Shown here piece after piece: positions 55,581 through 64,000 of a stretch of 64,000 nucleotides of DNA. The stretch is from Promethearchaeia archaeon. Lineage in GTDB: Archaea > Asgardarchaeota > Lokiarchaeia > Sigyniarchaeales > SOKP01. The translations under genes were made by a program, and so were the position numbers. The stretch lies in the NCBI GenBank assembly GCA_029856155.1, contig JAHQWL010000102.1, forward strand, positions 1 through 64,000, in the 5' to 3' direction. Numbering within the stretch: the first letter of the stretch is position 1; the number at the start of each line of letters is the position of its first letter. The notes beneath the pieces were generated by a model. It was given only the letters and a program-made list of their open reading frames with translations. It had not been told where the DNA came from and did no database searches.

Positions 55581-57311
55581 TTGCCAAAAAAAATATTAAG
55601 AGTGAATATGAATAATCTAGAAGCTAAATTTGAAGATCTACCCGGAGATTATGCCGCTTTAGGAGGTCGTGGTATGACTTCAACGATAGTTGCTAAAGAA
55701 GTTCCACCAACTTGTAATCCATTAGGAATTCATAATAAATTAGTGTTTGCTCCTGGGATAGTCACAGGTACTGCTGCACCCTCAAGTGGAAGACTTTCTG
55801 TAGGAGGAAAATCTCCATTAACAGGAGGTATAAAGGAAGCTAATGCAGGGACCCCATTTTCCCAAATGTTAGCGAGGATGCGTATAGGAGCTATAATAAT
55901 AGAAGGTAAACATGAAGGACATGATTATTATCTCCTAAAAGTAACTATGGATGGTGGAGAATTCATAAATGCAAATAAATGGTCTGGTAAAGGACTATAT
56001 GGTGTTTATAAGGATCTCCGTAAAGAATTTGGTGAAAAAGCAGGGATATGTGGTGTAGGAATAGCAGCTGAGCTTCTTGGAGGTAATTCAGGGGTTTGTT
56101 TTGCTGATCCTGAAGGATTACCTAGTAGATATGCTGGAAGAGGTGGCTTAGGTGCTGTTATGGCATCTAAAGGCTTAAAATTTATAATAGTTGATGAAGC
56201 AGGTGCTCCAGGAGTAGAAATTGCGAACCAAGAAGTATTTAAAGAAGGTATTAAAAAATTAAGAGATGCCTTAACATCCCATGATGTTACAAAACCAGGT
56301 GGAGCTCTCAATTCATACGGTACAGCTGTATTAGTTAATATTATTAATGAAGCAGGAGGCCTACCTCAACGAAATTTCTCTAGTGGTCAAGATGAGCGAG
56401 CTGAGAAAGTCTCTGGTGAAGCGAAAGCCGAAGAAATAAAGAAAAGAGGGGGAACACGTCCTCATTTCTGTAATCCTGGTTGTATTATTCAATGTTCAGA
56501 AGTGTGGGTAAAACCAAATGGAAAAGATCCAGTCGGTGTTCTTGAATATGAAAGTGTCTGGGCTCTTGGACCTAATAGTGGTATCTACAATCTAGATGAT
56601 ATCGGTGAACTAATTCGAGCTTGTAATGATTTAGGGTGTGATACAATTGAAGCTGGAGGTACATTAGGAGTGGCAATGGAAGGTGGTTTAGTTAAATTTG
56701 GAGATGGCAAAGGAGCTTTGAAGCTCATGGAAGAGATTCGTAATAAAACCCCTACAGGAAGAATATTAGCTCAAGGTACTGAAATTACGGGAAAGGTTCT
56801 AGGAATAACAAGGATACCTACTGTAAAAGGTCAATCATTGCCTGCATATGATCCTCGGGCAATAAAAGGTATTGGAGTCACCTATGCCACGACTCCTATG
56901 GGTGCTGACCACACAGCGGGTTATGCAATTGCTCCAGAAATTCTAGGAGTTGGAGGAACGCTAGACCCATTGGATCCAAAGAAAGCTGAAGTTTCACGTA
57001 ATTTACAATTAGCTACCGCAGCTGTTGATGCATCAGGATACTGTCTCTTCATTGCATTTGCGATACTGGATATTCCTGAAGGATTACAAGGTGTTGTTGA
57101 GTCATTAAATGGTGTATTAGGAGCAAATCTAACTGTTGCTGATGTTGCACCAATTGGGAAGTCAATTATTGACACAGAACTTGAGTTCAACAAAAAAGCA
57201 GGATTTACATCTCTGGATGATAGACTTCCAGAGTTTTTTCTTGAAGAAAAACTACCCCCACATAATACTGTTTTCGATGTAACAGATGCAGATTTAGATA
57301 GTGTGTTTTAA
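55581..57311 (+). CDS. Tungsten-dependent aldehyde:ferredoxin oxidoreductase
   Basis: 576 residues from TTG 55581. That start is chosen because GAGGTGA (55569-55575) sits 5 bases upstream; a GTG at 55572 is part of that Shine-Dalgarno. Cluster cysteines: C297-x3-C301-x3-C305 (CNPGCIIQC) and a later cysteine in DASGYCLFI. The first cluster spacing differs from the classic C-x2-C-x3-C. The pterin-binding Gly-rich N-terminus GGRGMTSTIV and PLTGG motifs are intact. It oxidises aldehydes to acids with ferredoxin. First gene of an operon with two MoaD-like genes that follow. Confidence 0.93.
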   Translation: MPKKILRVNMNNLEAKFEDLPGDYAALGGRGMTSTIVAKEVPPTCNPLGIHNKLVFAPGIVTGTAAPSSGRLSVGGKSPLTGGIKEANAGTPFSQMLARMRIGAIIIEGKHEGHDYYLLKVTMDGGEFINANKWSGKGLYGVYKDLRKEFGEKAGICGVGIAAELLGGNSGVCFADPEGLPSRYAGRGGLGAVMASKGLKFIIVDEAGAPGVEIANQEVFKEGIKKLRDALTSHDVTKPGGALNSYGTAVLVNIINEAGGLPQRNFSSGQDERAEKVSGEAKAEEIKKRGGTRPHFCNPGCIIQCSEVWVKPNGKDPVGVLEYESVWALGPNSGIYNLDDIGELIRACNDLGCDTIEAGGTLGVAMEGGLVKFGDGKGALKLMEEIRNKTPTGRILAQGTEITGKVLGITRIPTVKGQSLPAYDPRAIKGIGVTYATTPMGADHTAGYAIAPEILGVGGTLDPLDPKKAEVSRNLQLATAAVDASGYCLFIAFAILDIPEGLQGVVESLNGVLGANLTVADVAPIGKSIIDTELEFNKKAGFTSLDDRLPEFFLEEKLPPHNTVFDVTDADLDSVF

Positions 57312-57330
57312 TTCGCAAGATGGATAAAAA

Positions 57331-57615
57331 ATGCCAATTGATTTAAAATTATTCGGAGACTTAAGAAAAAAAGCAGATCCAACGGTATCAGGAACCTTAC
57401 CATTACGAATAAAGATAAATGATTCAGATATAACTTGGATAACAGATGTCTTAAGGAAGTTAAATATTGAAGATAATGAAGTGAGCCATATTTTCGTAAA
57501 TGGAAGATACGCTGGACTTAAAAAAAAAGTCATGAGTGGAGATAAAGTCTCGTTATTTCCTCGAAACATGGGATTATTATATAAATGGTATTTTAAACGA
57601 GAAGAAGATGAGTAA
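57331..57615 (+). CDS. MoaD/ThiS-like beta-grasp protein without a diglycine end
   Basis: 94 residues, ATG start 20 bases after the AOR gene. MoaD-like core (VLRKLNIEDNEVSHIFVNGRYAGLKKKVMSGDKVSLFP). It ends KREEDE with a tail beyond the usual GG point, so it cannot carry sulfur as a thiocarboxylate. The stop overlaps the next gene's ATG by 8 bases. It may act as a structural or regulatory partner for AOR or its cofactor. Confidence 0.8.
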   Translation: MPIDLKLFGDLRKKADPTVSGTLPLRIKINDSDITWITDVLRKLNIEDNEVSHIFVNGRYAGLKKKVMSGDKVSLFPRNMGLLYKWYFKREEDE

Positions 57616-57853
57616 TAATACAATTTCAATTACAGTAAAATTTTTTGCTACATTAAGGCAATACGGACCCGCAAAAGAAATTTTATCAATTCCAAAAGAA
57701 AGTAGAGTAAAACTATTATTTGACGCATATAATATTCCAAAGGATGAGAGAAGAACTATAATTTTGATTAATGGACGACCTCATAAAAACCAAAATACAA
57801 TTCTCGAAGATGGAGATATAATTTCAATTTTTCCACCCATTGGTGGTGGTTAA
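57608..57853 (+). CDS. moaD: MoaD-like sulfur carrier
   Basis: 81 residues, ATG at 57608 overlapping the previous gene. Beta-grasp sulfur carrier with the ITVKFFATLR opening, ILEDGDIISIFPPIGGG end and terminal GG needed for adenylation and thiocarboxylate formation. It supplies sulfur for molybdopterin/tungstopterin of the AOR in the same operon. The E1-like MoeB is not in the window. Confidence 0.9.
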   Translation: MSNNTISITVKFFATLRQYGPAKEILSIPKESRVKLLFDAYNIPKDERRTIILINGRPHKNQNTILEDGDIISIFPPIGGG

Positions 57854-58149
57854 TTCTCCACAAAATCTAATTCTCTTTTTTTTTATATTTTTTATTTCTA
57901 AATTATAAGAAATTCTGATTTTTTTTTTCTTTTACAATTATGTCTATATTATATGAAGAATCACAATAAAGCTATATGGGTTTAAAGAAATGGAAAGTAT
58001 AATTTTTGTACGGGTTATCATAACGTAAATTCTCAATACCTTATAGAATATTAAATGAAACCTAAAATAATGTTAGTGATATAACTAATTAAATTAGATA
58101 TTTTTGCGAATTTTCTTGACATATAAGAATTTAGAGGGAATCGTTAATT

Positions 58150-60027
58150 ATGACATTAACAGAAAAGAAACTTAAAGAATCTGAAGAACGATTTAAAGCA
58201 CTATTTAAATCCAGTCCCATTCCTACATATGCCTGGCAAAAAGTAGCAGATACTTTTGAATTAATTGATTACAATAATGCTGCTGAAGATATTACCCAAG
58301 GTAATGTAAAAATGTACTTAGGGGCAAAAGCTTCTGAAATGTATAGAGATCGCCCAGGTATATTAGAAAATTTACGCCGATGTCTGAAAGAAAAAAAAAA
58401 TATTACTCATGAAACGAAGTACAAGATGCAGAGTTCAAAAGATGAAAAAGATCTTATTGTGAAATACGTTTATGTACCTCCAGATCTAGTATTGGTTCAT
58501 ACCGAGGATATTACTGACAGGAAAAATGCCCAACAGGAATTAAAAGTATCTGAGGAAAAATATCGTAAGTTATTTAGTAATGCTCCATTTGCGATTGTTC
58601 TTTTCAACATTGAAGGAACCATTCTTGATTGTAATGATGCGACCAAATTGATTACAGGATATTCTAAAGAAGAACTTATAGGTAAGAATTATAGGAGTTT
58701 TAATTTCTATATTGATACAAATTCTGCAAATATCGAAGAGAGGCAAAGTCAGACTTATTCAGGTAAAACTCCTAAAGCAAGAGAAATTTTACTGTACCAA
58801 AAAGATGGAAGTCAATTTTGGGCTAGAAGTCAAATTGAATTTATCCACATGAAAGATAGTAATTATATTCAAGCAATTATCTATGATATAACTGAAAAAA
58901 AAAAAGCGGAGCAAAAGTTAAAAGAATCGGAGGAAAAGTTTAGAAATATTGCTGAACAGTCATTAATGGGTATAAATGTAATCCAAGATGGAGTATTTAA
59001 ATACCTTAACGCTAGAACTGCGGAGGTTAATGGATATCCTTTAGATGAGCTTAAAAATTGGAACTCTAATGAGTTTGCTAAGATCATTCATCCTGAAGAT
59101 AGGGAATTTGTTATGGAACAGGCACGTAAAAAACAAGCAGGCGATCCAGATATCGTAAATCAATATTCATTTAGAATAATTAGGAAAGATGGAGAAATTA
59201 GATGGCTTGAGATCTTTTCAAAAACCATAAATTTTGAAGGCAGACCAGCGGATTTAGTAATGACAGTTGACACTACCGATAAAAAAGAAGCTGAATTAAA
59301 ATTAAAAGAATCCGAAAAAAAATATCATGAAGCTTATGATCGCGGCAATTTCTATAAAGATCTTTTTGCTCATGATATAAATAACATACTTCAAGTTATT
59401 AGCTCTTCCGCAGAACTAATTTCACTTCAACTTGATGATTCGGAAAAGAGTAAAGATATTGAAGGTATAGCTAAAATTATTAGAAAACACGTTCAAAAAG
59501 GAGCAAAATTAGTGAATAATGTACACACTCTCACGGAGTTGGAGAATGGTGATCAGATAATTGAACCTATCGAAGTAATTAGTGTATTAAAAAATTCGAT
59601 CAAATTTTTACAGAGCGCTTATTCAGAGAAAAATATTGAAATAAAAATTGATGCATTCGCTAATATAATCAGTGTTCAAGCAAATGAATTATTACAACAA
59701 ATTTTTGATAACCTCTTAATAAATGCGGTAAAATATAATGAGAATTCTAACGTAGATATTCAAATTAAAATTACAAAAGAACAAAGTGAAACTCAAAATC
59801 TAATTAAAATGGAGTTTCTTGATAATGGCATTGGAATAAGAGATGATAAAAAGAAAATTTTATTTAAAGAAGGATTTAGAACATTAAAAGGTTCCAAGGG
59901 TATGGGACTAGGGCTTTCGTTAGTTAATAAAATTATTAATAACTACAACGGTAAAATTTGGGTTGAAGATAAAGTAAAAGGAGATTATACTAAAGGAAGT
60001 AATTTTGTACTCTTATTACCAGAATAG
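58150..60027 (+). CDS. PAS sensor histidine kinase (HDINN type)
   Basis: 625 residues. PAS-like N-terminal domain shared with the kinase at 6626 (PIPTYAWQK..., LVLVHTEDIT), PAS (~135-250), PAS (~262-375; the AEQSLMGINVIQDGVFKYL form also found in the six-PAS kinase). Phospho-acceptor H408 lies in FAHDINNILQVI, an archaeal-style H-box variant. HATPase with NLLINAVKYN, DNGIGI, GMGLGLSLV. GAGGG ribosome site. No adjacent response regulator. Upstream 57854-58149 is empty. Confidence 0.92.
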   Translation: MTLTEKKLKESEERFKALFKSSPIPTYAWQKVADTFELIDYNNAAEDITQGNVKMYLGAKASEMYRDRPGILENLRRCLKEKKNITHETKYKMQSSKDEKDLIVKYVYVPPDLVLVHTEDITDRKNAQQELKVSEEKYRKLFSNAPFAIVLFNIEGTILDCNDATKLITGYSKEELIGKNYRSFNFYIDTNSANIEERQSQTYSGKTPKAREILLYQKDGSQFWARSQIEFIHMKDSNYIQAIIYDITEKKKAEQKLKESEEKFRNIAEQSLMGINVIQDGVFKYLNARTAEVNGYPLDELKNWNSNEFAKIIHPEDREFVMEQARKKQAGDPDIVNQYSFRIIRKDGEIRWLEIFSKTINFEGRPADLVMTVDTTDKKEAELKLKESEKKYHEAYDRGNFYKDLFAHDINNILQVISSSAELISLQLDDSEKSKDIEGIAKIIRKHVQKGAKLVNNVHTLTELENGDQIIEPIEVISVLKNSIKFLQSAYSEKNIEIKIDAFANIISVQANELLQQIFDNLLINAVKYNENSNVDIQIKITKEQSETQNLIKMEFLDNGIGIRDDKKKILFKEGFRTLKGSKGMGLGLSLVNKIINNYNGKIWVEDKVKGDYTKGSNFVLLLPE

Positions 60028-60072
60028 AATTTGGAATGAATTTAAAAAGAAAAAAAAGAATAATTAATATTG

Positions 60073-61464
60073 TTAAAGATTCATTTCCTCTAATTTTATC
60101 TTGTTTTCTATCGCATCTTCTTTGGATAATTTATACATAAGTGCAAAAGCGATTGTACCTATTATAAATATAATCATCGGAATTATAGACATTTGAAAGA
60201 TTAAGCCAAACTTAGCAGTATCACTATTTCCTGTTCCAAGAGCAGCATCATAGCGAGTTATCCCAGAAACTATGGCAAATATGAGGGTCTGGAAAAAGTA
60301 TGAAAAAGCAGTGAAAAATTTCCATACACTAGTATAACTTCCTTCTTCTCGTTTTCCTGAGGCAACTGTTGCGTTATCAATTCCTTCTGCTCTTAATAAA
60401 CCATAAATTGCTCCCGAAGTTGCACTAAATCCAATCCCTAGAAAACCAAATACAAGGGTAAGACCTGTTAAGCTAGTAACAAAGAACAAAAGAAAAAATC
60501 CAATTATATTTAAAACCATTCCAGCGATAAATGCTTTCTTATTGCCTATTTTTTTAGATATCCAAACCCATAATGGAGCTAAAAGAAAGCCAACAAAATT
60601 CACCGCAACTAGAGGTCCTGCTGTCTTTCCAATATCCTCTCCTAAACTATCCAACACGAAAAAATTAAGTCCATATAAGAAGCAAGCTCCACCAACAGCC
60701 CAAGCAAACCCTGCAATAACAATTCCCATCCAATTTCTATCCTTGAAAACACGAATTACGATCTCTTTTACAGAAGAAGTTGCTCTATTAGTAGCATCTA
60801 ATTCAGCGCGAAATTTTTTCATTTCATCTGGCTCTCGTATCCCAAAATTATAAGGAATAACAAAAATATATGCTATAATTACTACAATAATAACTGCTCC
60901 TAAATATCCGATCCCTTCAATTAAAGGAGGGATTAAACCACTGGCTACAATAGCAATTGTACCACCAATAATAGCTCCAATCCATATAACTTTCCCCCTA
61001 TGAGAAGATCCCCTAAATAAATCTGGAAATAAAGCATTATGATTGATCTCAACGCTAGTCATAAATGTATCATGTAAAATCATAGTAAAAATTAACCATA
61101 TCACTAAAATTGTTATATTTAATGAAATTTGAACAAAACTCATTAATAATATGATTGGACCAAAAATCAGACCAATCATAATCCAAGGGTATCTTTTTCC
61201 AAATCGAGATGTCAATCTTTTTGATCTATCCGCTAAATAACCTATAATTGGATCATTTATTCCTTCTACAATAGAATACACTAGATAAATCAATGCAATC
61301 GTTAATTGAGGAATTAAAAGAATGTCAGCTGCGTAATATTGAAGTTGCCCCCACATGGCGAATAAAAATGCAGTGCTAACTCCTGATAAATTGAAGAGTA
61401 TCATTCTTTTCGTTGTTAATGTTTCAGAATATTTGATTTTTTGAGGTTCTGACATATTTATCAC
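60073..61464 (-). CDS. GPH-type (MFS) cation symporter
   Basis: 463 residues with ~12 membrane segments. Contains the family region EGINDPIIGYLADRSKRLTSRFGKRYPWIMIG of MelB/GPH transporters. It imports a glycoside, pentoside or other small solute with Na+ or H+. Opening MINMSEPQKIKYSETLTTKRMILF allows a start at the second M. No sugar-use enzymes are adjacent. Confidence 0.9.
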   Translation of the reverse strand: MINMSEPQKIKYSETLTTKRMILFNLSGVSTAFLFAMWGQLQYYAADILLIPQLTIALIYLVYSIVEGINDPIIGYLADRSKRLTSRFGKRYPWIMIGLIFGPIILLMSFVQISLNITILVIWLIFTMILHDTFMTSVEINHNALFPDLFRGSSHRGKVIWIGAIIGGTIAIVASGLIPPLIEGIGYLGAVIIVVIIAYIFVIPYNFGIREPDEMKKFRAELDATNRATSSVKEIVIRVFKDRNWMGIVIAGFAWAVGGACFLYGLNFFVLDSLGEDIGKTAGPLVAVNFVGFLLAPLWVWISKKIGNKKAFIAGMVLNIIGFFLLFFVTSLTGLTLVFGFLGIGFSATSGAIYGLLRAEGIDNATVASGKREEGSYTSVWKFFTAFSYFFQTLIFAIVSGITRYDAALGTGNSDTAKFGLIFQMSIIPMIIFIIGTIAFALMYKLSKEDAIENKIKLEEMNL

Positions 61465-61637
61465 TTTTTTATATTACATTTTTAATTAAATTGATTCGAA
61501 TGCAGATTCTAGTTATATGTAATTTTAGATATGAAACTATTTATAGATTTATTTGTATATTGAAAAAAAGTTGAAAATGCTAATGTGACAAATTTAATAG
61601 ATTATTTAGATTAAAAAAAATGGATGATAATTCAAGT

Positions 61638-62216
61638 TTATATGTCTTTTTTTACCCAATCTCTTTTGAATAACCCAAATTGGTGAAAATCAACATAGTT
61701 TCCATCGACATACATATCTTCTTTTAGCACCCCTTCTTTTTCAAAACCTAACTTTTCAGCTGCTCTAAGTGATCTTTTATTTGGGTTAATAATACTCGCA
61801 TAAATCTTATGGAAATTTAATTCTGTAAATCCATAATTGATTAATAGTTTCGCAGCTTCACCTATTAAACCTTTGCCCCAATATTCTGGTTCTCCAATTA
61901 CTGCTCCGATGAATGCATTACGATTTACCCAATTAATACGATCAAACCCAATACTACCTATAGGGCACTTATCATTCTTATGGTAGATCGTAAAAAATAT
62001 TCCTTCTTTTGCACCATGTCCCGATGGAGGTTCGAACCATCTTTTGAACTCTTCAGGAGTTCTCGGCATAACGTGGCGAGCAAAATGACGCACGTCTGGA
62101 TTATTATGCCATTTACTATATAAAGTAATCCATTTAGAATTTGGGGCTAATAAATCTATTCTTTCTCCTTCAATAAAAGGAAAAATTTGGATCTCTTCTT
62201 TCTTTTCTTCCGTCAT
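61638..62216 (-). CDS. RimJ/RimL-like GNAT acetyltransferase, copy 1
   Basis: 192 residues. GNAT fold with the acetyl-CoA loop IGEPEYWGKGLIGEAAKLL and the closing region NKRSLRAAEKLGFEKEGVLKEDMYVDG. The N-terminal substrate part has WHNNPDVRHFARHVMPRTPEEFKRWFEP, common to all four copies. It probably acetylates an N-terminus or amino group of a small molecule. Part of a four-gene tandem array on this strand. Confidence 0.92.
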   Translation of the reverse strand: MTEEKKEEIQIFPFIEGERIDLLAPNSKWITLYSKWHNNPDVRHFARHVMPRTPEEFKRWFEPPSGHGAKEGIFFTIYHKNDKCPIGSIGFDRINWVNRNAFIGAVIGEPEYWGKGLIGEAAKLLINYGFTELNFHKIYASIINPNKRSLRAAEKLGFEKEGVLKEDMYVDGNYVDFHQFGLFKRDWVKKDI

Positions 62217-62321
62217 TTAAAACTACCAGAATATTTTTAGAAATTATTATAATCAATATATCTATTCAAGAGATTGAAAAAATTAAAACTTTATTATTCA
62301 TATCTGATGAATTTTAGTCAT

Positions 62322-62885
62322 TTATTTCATTCTTTTTTTCATCCAATCTTCCTTTAAAATACCATATGTTTTAACATTACGATATTTTCCATCAACATAC
62401 ATAACATCTTTTTGGATTCCATTAAATTTAAATCCAATCTTCTCAGCGACACTCCATGATCCAATATTTTCTACAGCAGCTCCGCCTTGCAATTTATGAA
62501 GATTTAATTCATTAAATGCATACTCTACAAGCATTTCAGTAGCTTCAGTGGCGATATTCTTGTTCCAATATTCAGGATCCCCAATATAAAGGAAAGCATT
62601 TGCCCAACCATTAATCCAATCTATCATTGCTAATCCACATTGGCCTATTGGTTTTTTATCTTTCTTATGCCAAATTTCAAAACCAATAAATCTTTGAACT
62701 CTCCCTTCACGTGGTTCAAACCATCTTTTAATATCTTCAACGGTTCTAGGCATTTCCCATCGGGCATATCGACGAACTTTTGGATCATTCATCCACTTTG
62801 AATATAATTCGATGTGTTCTGAACATTGTGGTGTAAAACTAATGATATTCCCATCAATAAAAACTGGAAATTTTTTATCTTCCAT
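62322..62885 (-). CDS. RimJ/RimL-like GNAT acetyltransferase, copy 2
   Basis: 187 residues; shares MNDPKVRRYARWEMPRTVEDIKRWFEP and IGDPEYWNKNIATEATEMLVEYAFNELNLHKL with copy 3, its closest relative. Cytoplasmic. The long spacers (about 100 bases) suggest separate promoters. Confidence 0.92.
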   Translation of the reverse strand: MEDKKFPVFIDGNIISFTPQCSEHIELYSKWMNDPKVRRYARWEMPRTVEDIKRWFEPREGRVQRFIGFEIWHKKDKKPIGQCGLAMIDWINGWANAFLYIGDPEYWNKNIATEATEMLVEYAFNELNLHKLQGGAAVENIGSWSVAEKIGFKFNGIQKDVMYVDGKYRNVKTYGILKEDWMKKRMK

Positions 62886-62934
62886 TTTCTACCTTACTTT
62901 TAATAAATTTTACATTAAATACAATTGAGTTATT

Positions 62935-63516
62935 TCAATTTTTTTTTAACCAATCTTCTTTTAATAAGCAATGCACTTTCGCATCAACATACTTTCCATC
63001 AACATACATGCCATGTTTTTGTATTCCTTCAACTTTAAATCCTACTTTTTTCGCCACAGTCCAAGAACCTATGTTTTCTACAGCAACACCACCATGTAAT
63101 TTATTAAGATTCAACTCATTGAAAGCATAATTAACAAGCAATTCAGTAGCTTCAGTTGCGATATTCTTATTCCAATATTCGGGTTCTCCAATAAATAGGT
63201 ATGCATTTGCCCAACCATTTATCCAATCTATATGACCTAAACCCAAATTACCAATTGGTTTTTTATCTTTTTTGTGCCATATATCTAATGATATATGATC
63301 TGTCCACCGTTCAGTTTTACGTTCAAACTTATTTTTCTCTGCTTCAAGAGTCCTTGGTACAACTGTTCGAGCATACTTTCTTACGCGAGGATCGTTTTTC
63401 CAACGAAGGTATTGTTTTGCAAATTTTGAATTTCTAGGACAAAGATCAATGTTTTTCCCTCTAATGAATGGGATATAGTCTATTTTTTCTTCTTCATTTA
63501 CCTCTTTTGGCTCCAT
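62935..63516 (-). CDS. RimJ/RimL-like GNAT acetyltransferase, copy 3
   Basis: 193 residues; WKNDPRVRKYARTVVPRT and IGEPEYWNKNIATEATELLVNYAFNELNLNKLHG; ends KEDWLKKN. Very close to copy 2 (a long run of identical residues in the central part), a recent duplication. Same expected chemistry. Confidence 0.92.
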   Translation of the reverse strand: MEPKEVNEEEKIDYIPFIRGKNIDLCPRNSKFAKQYLRWKNDPRVRKYARTVVPRTLEAEKNKFERKTERWTDHISLDIWHKKDKKPIGNLGLGHIDWINGWANAYLFIGEPEYWNKNIATEATELLVNYAFNELNLNKLHGGVAVENIGSWTVAKKVGFKVEGIQKHGMYVDGKYVDAKVHCLLKEDWLKKN

Positions 63517-63549
63517 TCTTTTAAACCTGTTTAATGTAAATTCTACTTT

Positions 63550-64000
63550 TCATTGAGATTTCACAAAATCTTCCTTAAAAATTGAATATTCAAGAGCATC
63601 AATATGTTTCCCATCAATATAAACTTCCTTTTGAAGTGTTATTTCATGTGTAAGCCCAATCTTTTCTGCAACTCGCAATGAAGCTTTATTTGGTGCATAT
63701 AATCGCGTAGTAATTTTATGTAGGTTAAGTTCTTTGAAACCATATTCAATAATTAATTTCCCTGCCTCTGTTCCAATGTATTGACCCCAATAATCGGGAT
63801 CAATAAGATAAAACATATAAGCATTACGAGTAAACCATTCTATCCATAGAAATCCCCCATAACCTATTGGTTTTTTATCTTCTTTTTGCCATATTTCAAA
63901 GAAAATCTCCTCCTTAACAGCTTCTTTCTTCGGTTCAAATTTTTTTTTCACATCTTCAATAGTTTGAGGCATATTGTATCCCGCATATTTCCTAATTTTG
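63550..64000 (-). CDS. RimJ/RimL-like GNAT acetyltransferase, copy 4 (5' end outside the window)
   Basis: At least 149 codons, cut by the right edge. The frame stays open to the edge and reads KIRKYAGYNMPQTIEDVKKKFEP, matching the other copies, so the ATG at 63972 is internal. It keeps IDPDYWGQYIGTEAGKLIIEYGF. More divergent from the others. Confidence 0.9.
   Translation of the reverse strand, partial: KIRKYAGYNMPQTIEDVKKKFEPKKEAVKEEIFFEIWQKEDKKPIGYGGFLWIEWFTRNAYMFYLIDPDYWGQYIGTEAGKLIIEYGFKELNLHKITTRLYAPNKASLRVAEKIGLTHEITLQKEVYIDGKHIDALEYSIFKEDFVKSQ

Noticed and set aside
57536..57607. Longer start for the second MoaD-like gene
   Set aside because: It would overlap the preceding gene by 80 bases; ATG 57608 gives a normal MoaD N-terminus.
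1..64000. CRISPR array, prophage or insertion sequence
   Set aside because: No spaced direct repeats, transposase, integrase or structural phage genes seen on either strand.

Overview
The window looks like a piece of an Asgard archaeal chromosome (Lokiarchaeia/Promethearchaeota-like). It is very AT-rich. It carries an archaeal-type leucyl-tRNA synthetase, an LSm protein, a tRNA gene that appears to contain an intron and encodes its CCA end, and a tungsten-type aldehyde:ferredoxin oxidoreductase. It also carries eukaryote-like parts: two small GTPases fused to roadblock/longin-like N-termini, a JAMM isopeptidase fused to an E2/RWD-like domain, ubiquitin-fold candidates and a TPR protein with a RING-like zinc cluster. 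The assignment is by gene content only; no phylogeny was run.

Layout. 1-6.4 kb: TPR/RING-like protein (-); a cluster of three tiny genes (-), two encoding paralogous 28-residue peptides behind duplicated promoters with an 18-bp palindrome; a divergent double winged-helix/TPR regulator; a HepT-MntA toxin-antitoxin pair; an E2-like/JAMM protein; a degraded thiolase tail. 6.6-24.5 kb: PAS histidine kinase, thiolase without the usual nucleophilic cysteine, iron alcohol dehydrogenase, radical SAM protein, roadblock-GTPase, leuS, a six-PAS kinase, a HEAT-like protein, a class III aminotransferase plus UroD-like pair, an M23-like protein. 24.8-34.2 kb: cold-shock protein, zinc ribbon-LRR protein, M50-like membrane protease, catalase, then a compact bacterial-style cassette (ABC-2 exporter, two tandem quinone oxidoreductase paralogues, DUF4386-like membrane protein). 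34.3-40.7 kb: acyl-CoA metabolism (acetoacetyl-CoA synthetase, ADP-forming acyl-CoA synthetase alpha part, ketopantoate reductase with an apparent ATT start, a decayed CaiB/BaiF transferase).

40.8-52.6 kb: small acidic protein, an interrupted zinc-finger gene, a C_GCAxxG_C_C protein, a longin/roadblock-like protein, a beta-propeller protein and a cytoplasmic Ig-like-repeat protein, small zinc ribbon, glycerate kinase, a second GTPase, a calcineurin-like phosphoesterase and LSm. 52.7-64 kb: tRNA-Arg(CCT), an S15/CocE hydrolase, a ubiquitin-fold candidate, the AOR-MoaD operon with two beta-grasp proteins, a third PAS kinase, a GPH-type transporter and a tandem array of four RimJ/RimL-like acetyltransferases running off the right edge.

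How the genes fit together: metabolism points to ferredoxin- and CoA-based heterotrophy (AOR, thiolase, CoA ligases, alcohol dehydrogenase) with oxygen defence (catalase). Three sensor kinases without response regulators and two GTPases with attached regulatory domains supply signalling. The most novel-looking item is the small-peptide cluster at 1.8-2.5 kb.
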